Source: an uncultured Lachnospiraceae bacterium (lineage in GTDB: Bacteria; Bacillota; Clostridia; Lachnospirales; Lachnospiraceae). Taken from it: a DNA stretch of 64,000 nt. Where the stretch lies: NCBI GenBank assembly GCA_947652735.1, contig CANTEG010000003.1:145933-209932 (forward strand), given 5' to 3'. The position numbers were made by a program, and so were the translations under genes. Positions 1 to 8,210 of this stretch are shown piece by piece. A model generated the notes under the pieces. That model was given only the letters and a program-made list of their open reading frames with translations, was not told the origin of the DNA and searched no databases. The stretch's first letter is position 1; the number at the start of each line of letters is the position of its first letter.

Positions 1-350
1 AAAAAGAGGATGTTCAGCTTTATGAGTTTATACATTACTCGGATGCCCTCGTTTCTGATTATTCTTCCGTTGCAATCGACTATATTCTGATGGATAAGCC
101 GATTGGTTTTACGCTGGAGGATTTTGAGGCATACTCTGTCGCAAGAGGCTGGGTATTTGATGAACCCCTTGAGTATATGCCGGGAAGCCATATATACAAC
201 ATGGACGAAATGAAACAATTTGTTAAGGATATAAAAGAAGGCGAAGATAAGCACAAGGCGAAGCGTGATACGGTGCGTGAAAAAACACATAATGTATCAG
301 AGAATTACTGTCAGAGAGTTCTTGATTATTTTAATATTACGGTTGACTAA
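1..350 (+). CDS. CDP-glycerol glycerophosphotransferase, C-terminal end (partial)
   Basis: Only the last ~115 codons are present; the gene enters from the left edge in frame 3. The open frame runs from base 3 without a start and shows SDALVSDYSSVAIDYILMDK, the motif close to the end of the TagF/TagB glycerophosphotransferase fold that helps bind CDP-glycerol. The family transfers glycerol-phosphate from CDP-glycerol to a lipid-linked acceptor at the inner face of the membrane. The next gene follows after about 30 bases, so it probably belongs to the same operon. Whether it is the primase or polymerase type cannot be told from this fragment. Confidence 0.85.
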   Translation, partial: KEDVQLYEFIHYSDALVSDYSSVAIDYILMDKPIGFTLEDFEAYSVARGWVFDEPLEYMPGSHIYNMDEMKQFVKDIKEGEDKHKAKRDTVREKTHNVSENYCQRVLDYFNITVD

Positions 351-382
351 ATGCTTTGTATATACGAGGATGGAGAATTTAT

Positions 383-1570
383 ATGAAGATATGTATTTGG
401 GTTACAAAAATATTTGAACAGGGTGGAACAAAAAGAGTGGTAACGCTTCTTGCCAATGAGCTGGTGAAGGAGCATGACCTTACAATTATGTGTTATCAGG
501 ACAGATTCGCTGAGGATTTGGAGATGTATCACATGAGCGAGGACATAAAGCTTGACTTTATAGATAACTTTAACTTTGTGGACAAGCGTCGCACCCCTGC
601 AAATATAAGAAGAAGCATCATACAGAAAATGAATAGCAAGTGGGGTACTTTTAACAAGAAAAAGCATAATGCAAAGCTGGCAGATGCTATTTTCCCTAAG
701 AAAACCCAGGATAGATGGGTCGAATATTTAAATGAAAAGAATTATGATGTTATTATTACCACGGCAGGCTTAAGCTTAAGGCTCGGTATGATTTCAGACA
801 GGCTGAATGCCAAGACTGTGGGCTGGCAGCACAACTGCTATGATGGATATATTAATACGCCGGGAGTTGTGTTCTGGAAGCAGGAGGAGCTTCTCAAGGA
901 GTACCTGCCAAAGCTTGACAGATACATTGTACTTAGTGAGTACGACAAGAGAGACTACAAGAAGAAGCTTGGAATTGATACGGAGGTAAAGATAAATCCG
1001 AGAAGCTTTACAACAGACGTAAAATGCAATCCTGAATCAAAACGGTTTTTGGTATGTGCAAGATTTGTTTATGCAAAGGGTCTTGATTTGCTGATGGATT
1101 CCTTTGCCAAATTCTGCCAGACTGATGATGAGTGGACGATAGATATTATAGGAGATGGTGCATTGTGGAATAAAACAATTGCACTTGCCAAAAAGAAAAA
1201 GGTAAAGGAACGGGTAATGTTTTATGGCTATACAACCAATGCAGAAAAGTATTACCAAAATGCATCCGTATTTTTGCTCCCGTCAAGATGGGAGGGCTGG
1301 CCTATGGTTATTATGGAGGCATTTGAATATGGACTGCCTGTTATTGCGTACCATACCGGTTCCATGGATTTGATGATTGATGACGGGAAAACAGGACTTT
1401 TGCCAACGGCATTTGATACGACAAAGTTTGCACAGGCGATGAGCCAAATTGCACATGATGATGAACTAAGAAGAAAAATGTCCGAGAATGCAATTAAAAA
1501 GTCTGATGATTTTGATATCAAGTATGCGGTTGAGGATTGGAACAACCTGTTTAACAGACTTGTAAAATAA
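383..1570 (+). CDS. GT4-family glycosyltransferase
   Basis: A 395-residue soluble GT-B enzyme that should add a sugar from a nucleotide donor to the growing surface polymer in the cytoplasm. The N-terminus (MKICIWVTKIFEQGGTKRVV) has the glycine-rich acceptor-side start of GT4 proteins. The donor half carries FLVCARFVYAKGLDLLMDSF and, near residue 300, SRWEGWPMVIMEAFEYGLPV, the E-x7-E type signature of GT4. The ATG at 383 is preferred over an in-frame ATG at 356 because GAGGA/GGAGA lies just upstream of 383 and homologues begin with MKI. Donor and acceptor sugars cannot be read from the sequence. Confidence 0.88.
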   Translation: MKICIWVTKIFEQGGTKRVVTLLANELVKEHDLTIMCYQDRFAEDLEMYHMSEDIKLDFIDNFNFVDKRRTPANIRRSIIQKMNSKWGTFNKKKHNAKLADAIFPKKTQDRWVEYLNEKNYDVIITTAGLSLRLGMISDRLNAKTVGWQHNCYDGYINTPGVVFWKQEELLKEYLPKLDRYIVLSEYDKRDYKKKLGIDTEVKINPRSFTTDVKCNPESKRFLVCARFVYAKGLDLLMDSFAKFCQTDDEWTIDIIGDGALWNKTIALAKKKKVKERVMFYGYTTNAEKYYQNASVFLLPSRWEGWPMVIMEAFEYGLPVIAYHTGSMDLMIDDGKTGLLPTAFDTTKFAQAMSQIAHDDELRRKMSENAIKKSDDFDIKYAVEDWNNLFNRLVK

Positions 1571-1601
1571 AAACTGGGTTTGCGGTTGGTACATTTCTTA
1601 T

Positions 1602-1629
1602 GGAACCTGCTAAGGAATGGGCTGATGGT
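1602..1629 (+). repeat. Dispersed 'EPAK-WADV' motif, copy 1
   Basis: This intergenic stretch reads GGAACCTGCTAAGGAATGGG then CTGATG. It is the first of six related ~30-bp copies (others near 3034, 22670, 23288, 46979, 58554), each just ahead of a gene. Here it forms a 12-codon mini-ORF, MEPAKEWADGKI, at 1600-1638 that ends 10 bases before the next start codon. Its function is unknown. Confidence 0.6.
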
Positions 1630-1648
1630 AAAATATAAGGGTTGATAT

Positions 1649-2998
1649 ATGAAAATTGTTCATTATTTTTTGGGATTTCCACCATACAGAACAGGAGGCT
1701 TGACCAAATTTGCCGTTGATTTAATGAGTGAGCAGGCAAAAATGGGACATGACATATTTGCGTTGTGGCCGGGTAAAATAAGCATACTCCGTAAGGATGT
1801 AAGAATTGTCCATCGTGGAAGCGTTGGAGATATAGACAGCTATGAGCTTGTAAATCCTGTGCCTGTTTCACTGGATAAGGGAATTTCGGAGCCTGAGCGG
1901 TTTATTGCTACGGAAAAACATCCTGTGTATGATAAGTTTTTTTCGAAGCTTAAACCTGATGTGATACATGTGCATACGCTTATGGGACTGCATGAAGCTT
2001 TTTTTATAGCGGCGAAAAGGCACAATATACGGACGATATACACAACCCATGATTACTTTGGTATTTGTTTAAAGGCATATTTATATACAGACGGAAGCGT
2101 ATGTGATACATGCGAAAAGGGAGCAAAATGTATGAATTGTAACAGGGACGGACTGTCATACAAAAAGATAGTTCTGCTGCAATCACCCCTTTACCGTATG
2201 CTGAAGGACTTCGCGTTGGTGCGGGCATTAAGAAGAGCATACCTGAACAAAAAGCCGAATGGAAACAACAGCGACATTGCCTTAAATGGGAACGGGAGTG
2301 AGGATACCCGTAAGAGGGCAGAGAAATATAGCGAACTGATTTATTATTATAAACGATTATTTTCGTATATAGATTTCTATCACTTTAACTCGGGTACGGC
2401 AAAAGAAATATATACGGATTTTATGCCTGACATAAAGGGAACGGTAATTACGATATGTCACGCTGATATTTCGGACAGACGTAAACGCAAAACATATACG
2501 AATGATAAAATCAGATATACAATGCTGGCGCCTGCAAAGACACACAAAGGCTTTGAGGTTGTAAGAAAAGCGATGAATGAGCTGTGGCAGAATGGAAAAA
2601 GAAATTTCAGCCTCACATTATATACGGAGCCTGATAAGACAGAACCATATATGGATATACACAAGCATGGATATTCATATAAAGACTTGAACAAAATATT
2701 CGATGAAACGGACGTCCTGCTTGTGCCAAGTATTTGGTATGAAACATTTGGGTTTACGGTTCTTGAGGCAATCAGCTATGGTGTCCCTGTGATTGTAACT
2801 GACCATGTGGGAGCAAAGGATATTATAGGGGAAGGCGGAGCAGTAATCCCCGCAGGCTCTTATCAGGAACTGAAACATTTACTTGAGGGGCTTGATGCAA
2901 AGCGGCTTGCAGCGTGGAATGATGCTGTGCTTGCCATAGATGGGATAAAGACAATGCCTGAACTGGCAGGGGAAATTGAAGAAATTTACAATTTATAA
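1649..2998 (+). CDS. GT4-family glycosyltransferase with cysteine cluster
   Basis: A 449-residue GT-B glycosyltransferase. It starts MKIVHYFLGFPPYRTGG, has HVHTLMGLHE and TIYTTHDYFGICLKA in the acceptor half, and ends with PSIWYETFGFTVLEAISYG, the GT4 donor-binding signature. A four-cysteine patch (CDTCEKGAKCMNC, about residues 152-164) follows the THDY motif. This is known from a subset of GT4 enzymes that carry a zinc-like or structural cysteine cluster after HD-Y-x-x-C. A hydrophilic Asn-rich stretch near residues 205-220 looks like a flexible insertion. It sits in the polymer operon and is likely to add one sugar of the repeat or linkage unit. Specificity is unknown. Confidence 0.87.
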   Translation: MKIVHYFLGFPPYRTGGLTKFAVDLMSEQAKMGHDIFALWPGKISILRKDVRIVHRGSVGDIDSYELVNPVPVSLDKGISEPERFIATEKHPVYDKFFSKLKPDVIHVHTLMGLHEAFFIAAKRHNIRTIYTTHDYFGICLKAYLYTDGSVCDTCEKGAKCMNCNRDGLSYKKIVLLQSPLYRMLKDFALVRALRRAYLNKKPNGNNSDIALNGNGSEDTRKRAEKYSELIYYYKRLFSYIDFYHFNSGTAKEIYTDFMPDIKGTVITICHADISDRRKRKTYTNDKIRYTMLAPAKTHKGFEVVRKAMNELWQNGKRNFSLTLYTEPDKTEPYMDIHKHGYSYKDLNKIFDETDVLLVPSIWYETFGFTVLEAISYGVPVIVTDHVGAKDIIGEGGAVIPAGSYQELKHLLEGLDAKRLAAWNDAVLAIDGIKTMPELAGEIEEIYNL

Positions 2999-3033
2999 AG
3001 AGTGTGTGAATATGTGGAATAAACATGTTCCTT

Positions 3034-3065
3034 AAGAAACTTGCTAAGCAATGGGCGGATGTTCC
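3034..3065 (+). repeat. Dispersed 'KLAKQWADV' motif, copy 2
   Basis: Reads AAGAAACTTGCTAAGCAATG then GGCGGATGTTCC and would encode KKLAKQWADVP if translation began at ATG 3025. It matches the intergenic motif copies elsewhere, so it is better read as leader DNA. That supports the downstream start at 3082. Confidence 0.55.
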
Positions 3066-3081
3066 AGGGATGAGGAAAATT

Positions 3082-4071
3082 ATGAGTGATATAGATGTTG
3101 TGATTGCATGGGTAGATGGCAACGACAGGGAATGGCAAAATGAAAAGGAAAAATATGCACCGCCATTTGAGCGGGAGGCTTCCAGTAACATCAGATACAG
3201 GGAGTGGGATAACCTTCACTATATATTCAGGGGAATTGAAATATTTATGCCTTGGGTTAGGACTGTTCATTTTGTGACATGGGGACATGTACCAAAGTGG
3301 CTCAATACTGCTTGCCCAAAACTTCATGTGGTAAAACATCAAGATTTTATTCCAAAGGAGTATCTTCCTACATTTAACGCAAATGCAATCGAACTTAATT
3401 TTCATAGAATCCCAAATTTGGCAGAGCAGTTTATTTATTTTAATGATGATATGTTCGTAGTGCGAAAAACGGAAGCGGAAGACTTTTTCAAGGATGGTCT
3501 GCCGAGGGACATGGCATGTATAAGCCCACAGCCTATATACAGAAATTCCATTATGAACATTGAACTGAATAACCTGAAAATAATAAACGATTATTTTACA
3601 AGGGATGATATCAAAAAAAATAAAAGGAAATGGATGAAACCGGGTCTGTATGGTCAGTATGCATTACGCACCCTTTTATTTTTACAGTTCAAATCCATCA
3701 TTGGGATTTTTCAGCCCCATGTGCCATATACACTTCTAAAGAGTACCTATGCAACCTTATGGGATAAGGAATTTAAAATATTAGATGATACATGCAAAAG
3801 AAAGTACAGGGATATGGCTGACAATAATGTGTGGCTTATGCGGTCGTGGCAGCTTGTATCGGGTAGCTTTATTCCCAGAAGTCGTAAATTTGGACAACTG
3901 ATTTCGGCTTCTGATTTAGAGGGAGTCAAACATTTTTTGCACCATGAGAAAAAGTGCCACCTTGTATGCATCAATGATGATGATACAGTTGAGAATTATG
4001 AAGAGACAAAAAATAAAGTAAACAATGAGCTTGAAAGGATTCTTCCAAATAAAAGCAGCTTTGAGAAGTAA
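3082..4071 (+). CDS. Stealth family sugar-phosphate transferase
   Basis: A 329-residue protein with the conserved Stealth regions. CR1 is MSDIDVVIAWVDGNDREW at the very N-terminus. CR2 holds RYREWDNLHYIFRGIE, VHFVTWGHVPKWL, the stretch FNANAIELNFHRIP and FIYFNDDMFV. CR3 is around HVPYTLLKSTY, and the C-terminus INDDD...PNKSSFEK resembles CR4. Stealth proteins (for example capsule polymerases) transfer hexose-1-phosphate to make phosphodiester-linked glycans. The ATG at 3082 follows GAGGA at good distance. The ATG at 3025 would add 19 residues encoded by a dispersed repeat and lacks a clear ribosome site. In this operon it implies sugar-1-phosphate links in addition to glycerol phosphate. Confidence 0.9.
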   Translation: MSDIDVVIAWVDGNDREWQNEKEKYAPPFEREASSNIRYREWDNLHYIFRGIEIFMPWVRTVHFVTWGHVPKWLNTACPKLHVVKHQDFIPKEYLPTFNANAIELNFHRIPNLAEQFIYFNDDMFVVRKTEAEDFFKDGLPRDMACISPQPIYRNSIMNIELNNLKIINDYFTRDDIKKNKRKWMKPGLYGQYALRTLLFLQFKSIIGIFQPHVPYTLLKSTYATLWDKEFKILDDTCKRKYRDMADNNVWLMRSWQLVSGSFIPRSRKFGQLISASDLEGVKHFLHHEKKCHLVCINDDDTVENYEETKNKVNNELERILPNKSSFEK

Positions 4072-4111
4072 GGAGAAAATAAGCCGGTGTTTAATGAAGG
4101 AGGCAGATAAC

Positions 4112-5242
4112 GTGAAGTTTTCAAAAGATGATACATGGGCAGTGAAGGGCTTTGCAATTTGTATAATGCTGTTTCATCATTTGTTTTTGGATGCAGATAG
4201 ATTTAAGGGATATGCAATTAATTTTGCACCCTTTGGGAAAACATGGGTGGTGTGTGTGGCTGCCATGTTTAAGGTATGTGTCAGTATGTTTGCGTTTCTC
4301 ACGGGTTACGGGCTTTTTTTGTCATACAATAAATTGATGAAAAATAAGCATGACGGGCTTACAACGGATAAGTGGTGTCTGTCAAGATATATCAAAACAA
4401 TGTCGGGTTTTTGGTTTATATACATCGTCTGCTTTGCTGTGACAATGCTGATTGACAGACTACCTGTAATTAAGTATTTCAAAGGTAATGGGCTTGTAAA
4501 AGGGACGTTGTATTGCCTGATTGACTTTTTCGGGATGGCTTCACTGCTAAAAACACCCGATATGTGCGGTACATGGTGGTACATGGCAGCAGCAACGATT
4601 TTTATTATGCTGGTTCCTGTATTATGTCATGTGACAAAACGGACGGGCTGGCTTCCAATACTAGTTTTAGCACTTTTATATCCGAGGCTGATAGGCAGGA
4701 CTTATATGGGTGGAACAAACGCAATGACATTTGTGCCTGCGTTAATTCTTGGCATGATGTTTGCAAATTATGAAGTATTTGAGCATCTTGGTGCCAAGTT
4801 TGATAAAATGGGAAAGTTTTGGAAGACAATAGTTTGTTGGCTTATTTCCATAGTTGGTATCGTAGCTGCTGTCGCAGTACAAGATAATTTTGAAAAAAAT
4901 GAAATGTGGAGGATAAAGCTGCTGTTTGTACCGCTTATATTCATTTTTTTCATTAAATATTGTCTGGCCCCAATCAAGTGGGTGAATGCTTTTTTGGTAT
5001 TTATGGGAAAACGTTCCATGACGATTTTCATGACCCACACATTTTTGAGATCCATATATTTAAAGGACTGGATATATTCACAGGGGCATTTTCTTAAGGT
5101 GTACCTTGCACTGTTTGTCTCTTCGCTTATACTTGCCATAGTGCTGGATGTGATTAAGCATGTGATAGGACTGGATAAGGCAGTTGATAAGTTGTGTGAA
5201 AAAATCATGAAAGGCACGCCAAAGACATCTGTTGCAAAGTAA
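4112..5242 (+). CDS. Acyltransferase family 3 (OafA/WecH-like) membrane protein
   Basis: A 376-residue polytopic membrane protein that begins MKFSKDDTWAVKGFAICIMLFHHLF. The K-G-x3-x3-HH pattern in the first helix is the hallmark of acyltransferase-3 enzymes, which move acetyl or other acyl groups onto surface sugars. About ten hydrophobic segments follow. The start is taken as GTG 4112, because AAGGAGG at 4097-4103 sits eight bases upstream. The longer frame from ATG 4025 would overlap the Stealth gene by 47 bases. Its likely role is O-acylation of the polymer; the acyl group is not known. Confidence 0.85.
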   Translation: MKFSKDDTWAVKGFAICIMLFHHLFLDADRFKGYAINFAPFGKTWVVCVAAMFKVCVSMFAFLTGYGLFLSYNKLMKNKHDGLTTDKWCLSRYIKTMSGFWFIYIVCFAVTMLIDRLPVIKYFKGNGLVKGTLYCLIDFFGMASLLKTPDMCGTWWYMAAATIFIMLVPVLCHVTKRTGWLPILVLALLYPRLIGRTYMGGTNAMTFVPALILGMMFANYEVFEHLGAKFDKMGKFWKTIVCWLISIVGIVAAVAVQDNFEKNEMWRIKLLFVPLIFIFFIKYCLAPIKWVNAFLVFMGKRSMTIFMTHTFLRSIYLKDWIYSQGHFLKVYLALFVSSLILAIVLDVIKHVIGLDKAVDKLCEKIMKGTPKTSVAK

Positions 5243-5275
5243 TGTTAGTTTATACAAAAAAGAGGAAGGAAATAA

Positions 5276-6223
5276 ATGATTTCAGTTATTATACCGGCAT
5301 ATAATGAGGCCGCAATGATACCCAAAACTTCCAAAGTGATTTCAGGTATTTTAGAACAAAATTCTATCGAATATGAGCTTATATTTGTAAATGACGGCTC
5401 AAAGGATATGACATGGATGGAAATTGTCAATGCCCATGAGCAAAATAAAAATGTAATCGGCATAAGCTTTTCCCGCAATTTTGGTAAGGAGGCTGCCATG
5501 TTTGCGGGGCTGGAAAAGGCACAGGGAGACTGTGCTGTAATTATAGATTGTGACTTACAGCATCCACCGGAAAAGATTGTTGAAATGTACCAGCTCTGGG
5601 AGCAGGGGTATGAGGTTGTGGAAGCAGTAAAGGATGACAGGGGCAGGGAAAGCCATGTACACGGATTTTTTGCCAATACATTTTATAAAATAATTGGTAA
5701 AGCAACAGGACTTGATATGAAAAATGCGTCTGATTTCAAGCTTATGGACAGAAAGGTTGTGAATGTATTAAACGGTATGCCTGAAAGGAACGTATTTTTC
5801 AGGGCGTTGTCTACATGGGTGGGTTTTAAATCAACCAAGGTGACGTTTTCCGTGAGGGAACGCGAGGAGGGAACGTCAAAGTGGAGCACGAAAGCATTAG
5901 TTAAATATGCAATATCAAATATCACATCCTTTTCCACAGCACCTATGCAAATCATTACCGTGCTTGGATGTATCTGTTTGTTATTTGATTTTGTGTTTGC
6001 AATTTACTCTCTTGTAGCGTGGCTGACAGGGGGAACGGTTTTTGCATACACCGTATTGATTTTAGTTAATATGCTGCTTTCGGGCGTAATAATGGTAGGA
6101 ATCGGTGTTTTGGGGTATTATACATCCAAAATTTATGACGAGGTAAAACAACGACCGAGATATATTATTTCGTCACAATTATATGTTGATGACAAAAACA
6201 ACGATATGGATAATAATAAATAA
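5276..6223 (+). CDS. GT2 polyprenyl-phosphate glycosyltransferase (GtrB/DPM1-like)
   Basis: A 315-residue GT-A enzyme followed by two C-terminal transmembrane helices (about residues 230-255 and 262-290). The start MISVIIPAYNEAAMIPKT, the VNDGSKD loop, the SRNFGKEAAMFAGLEKA block and the metal-binding DCDLQHPPEKI match the GtrB/DPM1 group. That group loads a sugar onto undecaprenyl phosphate on the cytoplasmic side. Such enzymes work with a flippase and a membrane GT-C transferase; the next gene encodes a polytopic membrane protein that could be the partner. The ribosome site is GAGGAAGGA before ATG 5276. Confidence 0.9.
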   Translation: MISVIIPAYNEAAMIPKTSKVISGILEQNSIEYELIFVNDGSKDMTWMEIVNAHEQNKNVIGISFSRNFGKEAAMFAGLEKAQGDCAVIIDCDLQHPPEKIVEMYQLWEQGYEVVEAVKDDRGRESHVHGFFANTFYKIIGKATGLDMKNASDFKLMDRKVVNVLNGMPERNVFFRALSTWVGFKSTKVTFSVREREEGTSKWSTKALVKYAISNITSFSTAPMQIITVLGCICLLFDFVFAIYSLVAWLTGGTVFAYTVLILVNMLLSGVIMVGIGVLGYYTSKIYDEVKQRPRYIISSQLYVDDKNNDMDNNK

Positions 6224-6254
6224 ATTCAGATAAATTATTCTAGCGGAGAGGAGA

Positions 6255-6284
6255 ATGATGCAAATGTGCATCATGGGGAAATAG
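6255..6284 (+). promoter_or_regulatory. Hairpin-forming nine-codon leader before the membrane protein gene
   Basis: A perfect 8-bp inverted repeat (ATGATGCA / TGCATCAT, loop AATG) occupies 6255-6274. The same bases form an open mini-frame MMQMCIMGK, preceded by GGAGAGGAG at 6245-6253, that stops at TAG 6282-6284, one base before the ATG at 6286. This geometry would allow translational coupling or control of the downstream start. Expression of the leader is inferred only. Confidence 0.35.
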
Positions 6285-6285
6285 G

Positions 6286-7809
6286 ATGAAAATAAACAAA
6301 AAGTGGGCTTTTTTAATTGGTGCGGCATCGATTTTATTATTTATTATGTTTCTCTTCGAGCCGATGAGACTGGATGATTGGGCATGGGGCAGCAAATTTG
6401 GCATTGAAAGATTGAATAATAAATTTGCAGGCTATAATGGCAGATATGTAGGTAACATCATAGTTATTGTATTATTAAGGCTGCCCAATATAATCAGGGC
6501 ACTTGTAGAAACTGCCTTTGTATTGTTCTTCTTGAAAATGGTATATGATATATTGGAAAAAAACAGTATGGCATTTGCTTTTTTTGCCGTTTCGTTTGCA
6601 TGTATACCATTGCGTCTCAGTACACAGTGTATCACATGGACATCAGGCTATGCCAACTACTTTATGGCGGCTGTTGCCCTTGTTTTTATTATTAAAACAG
6701 TTTTTGATATTGTATTTTCCGGTGAAGAAACAAAAAAATATATGTATATTATATTCCCTGTTATTATATTCTGCTCACAGCTTATATTGGAAACAACTAC
6801 GATATATATATTCGTTTTCTTAGTTGCGATGACAATCATCACATGCAAAAATAAGGACAAAAAGAATATAATATTCCTTGGTATATGTACGCTTGTCTCG
6901 ATTGCGGGGCTTATGGTCATGTATAGCAACAGTGCATACAGTGCCGCCGTGACGGATGATGATGCAACCTATAAACGAATTAATATTTTAGGTTTTCTGT
7001 CACAGATAGGAGATTACTTTGATAAATTTATCGATGAAATGATGCCTGACTTTGTCAGCAATTATCACCTGCTGATTTTATTTATTTTAATTGCATTACT
7101 TGTACTTTGGGTTATGAAAGGCGGAATGCTGTCAAAGGTAATGTGCTGTGTCGGAGCTGTACTTGCCGCATTCTTTGTGTATGATATGATGGACAGCCGT
7201 TGGGAGAGTTTGTACAGGGACGGTCAGCTTGGATTAATTATAAGATTTGTTCTCTCATTTCTTATGTATCTATATCTGATTATATCAATTGCCATGCTTA
7301 CAGATGGAAAACGAAGGGTTAAGATGCTGATAATAGGAGTATCACAGTTTATTTTAGTCGCACCGTTGGTAGTTGCAACTCCATTGGGAGCAAGATGCTT
7401 TTTTCACAATTACATTTTCTGGGCATTGATTTTGGGTCAGCTTGTACTTTGTATCTGTGAAAGGATAAAGAGTGGAACTGCTGAAAAAGTGGAAAACTAT
7501 ATTATGAAAGCGGCAACGGCATTTACCCTGATGACAATGGTATGCAATCTGGGCGTTCAAATAAAAACTTTTGAGATATACGGAATCAGACAAAAAATTA
7601 TTGATGACTGCAAGGCGGAACATGCCAAGGAAATCATTTTGCCTGAGGTTCCGTGGTCATCCATATATTGTTTTGGAGCCAATGTAAGCAACGAAAATGA
7701 ATACTGGCTTGATAATTATAAAATATATTATGAGATACCAAGTGACACTAAGGTGCAATTTATGGATTATTTCAAATGGCAGGAACAGAACAAGGAGGGC
7801 ATACAATGA
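6286..7809 (+). CDS. Polytopic membrane protein, possible GT-C-like transferase (DUF6056-like)
   Basis: A 507-residue membrane protein with about ten to twelve hydrophobic helices. Near the N-terminus the first outer loop reads EPMRLDDWAWGSKFG followed by NGRYVGN. This acidic-aromatic loop resembles the D-D-W loop of DUF6056-type and other GT-C-fold proteins, which use lipid-linked sugars. It follows a GtrB-like gene and overlaps tagD by four bases (ATGA). The most economical role is transfer of the sugar loaded by the upstream GT2 enzyme onto the polymer outside the membrane. This is inferred from position and topology; no catalytic assignment is possible. Confidence 0.6.
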   Translation: MKINKKWAFLIGAASILLFIMFLFEPMRLDDWAWGSKFGIERLNNKFAGYNGRYVGNIIVIVLLRLPNIIRALVETAFVLFFLKMVYDILEKNSMAFAFFAVSFACIPLRLSTQCITWTSGYANYFMAAVALVFIIKTVFDIVFSGEETKKYMYIIFPVIIFCSQLILETTTIYIFVFLVAMTIITCKNKDKKNIIFLGICTLVSIAGLMVMYSNSAYSAAVTDDDATYKRINILGFLSQIGDYFDKFIDEMMPDFVSNYHLLILFILIALLVLWVMKGGMLSKVMCCVGAVLAAFFVYDMMDSRWESLYRDGQLGLIIRFVLSFLMYLYLIISIAMLTDGKRRVKMLIIGVSQFILVAPLVVATPLGARCFFHNYIFWALILGQLVLCICERIKSGTAEKVENYIMKAATAFTLMTMVCNLGVQIKTFEIYGIRQKIIDDCKAEHAKEIILPEVPWSSIYCFGANVSNENEYWLDNYKIYYEIPSDTKVQFMDYFKWQEQNKEGIQ

Positions 7810-8195
7810 AAAAAGTAATAACCTACGGAACCTATGATTTGCTCCATTACGGACATATAAATTTGCTCAGACGGGCAAAAGAGCAGGGGGATTATCTGAT
7901 TGTTGCTCTGTCAACGGATGAATTTAATTGGAATATGAAACAAAAAAAGTGCTATTTTACCTATGAACAGAGAAAGCAGCTTTTGGAGGCAATCAGGTAT
8001 GTTGACCTTGTTATACCCGAGGAAAACTGGGAGCAGAAAATAGATAATGTAAAGGAATTTAAGGTGGATACTTTTGTTATGGGTGATGACTGGAACGGGA
8101 AGTTTGATTTCTTAAAGGATTACTGCGAGGTCGTTTATCTGCCAAGGACACCGGAAATTTCAACGACGCAGATTAAAAATGATTTAAGTGTTTAA
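7806..8195 (+). CDS. tagD: Glycerol-3-phosphate cytidylyltransferase
   Basis: A 129-residue enzyme, the usual size for TagD/TarD. It makes CDP-glycerol from CTP and glycerol-3-phosphate, the donor used by the TagF domains in this operon. It carries the nucleotidyltransferase motif GTYDLLHYGHINLLRRA (HxGH) at the N-terminus, FVMGDDWNGKFD in the middle and the ISTTQIK signature near the C-terminus. ATG 7806 is chosen because AAGGAGG lies at 7793-7799 and the start overlaps the upstream stop as ATGA. The longer frame from 7776 has no ribosome site. The enzyme is cytoplasmic. Confidence 0.95.
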   Translation: MKKVITYGTYDLLHYGHINLLRRAKEQGDYLIVALSTDEFNWNMKQKKCYFTYEQRKQLLEAIRYVDLVIPEENWEQKIDNVKEFKVDTFVMGDDWNGKFDFLKDYCEVVYLPRTPEISTTQIKNDLSV

Positions 8196-8210
8196 TTCAG
8201 GGGGATATCA

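Noticed and set aside
3025-3081. Upstream extension of the Stealth gene
   Set aside because: The added codons match a dispersed intergenic motif, and GAGGA is correctly placed for ATG 3082.
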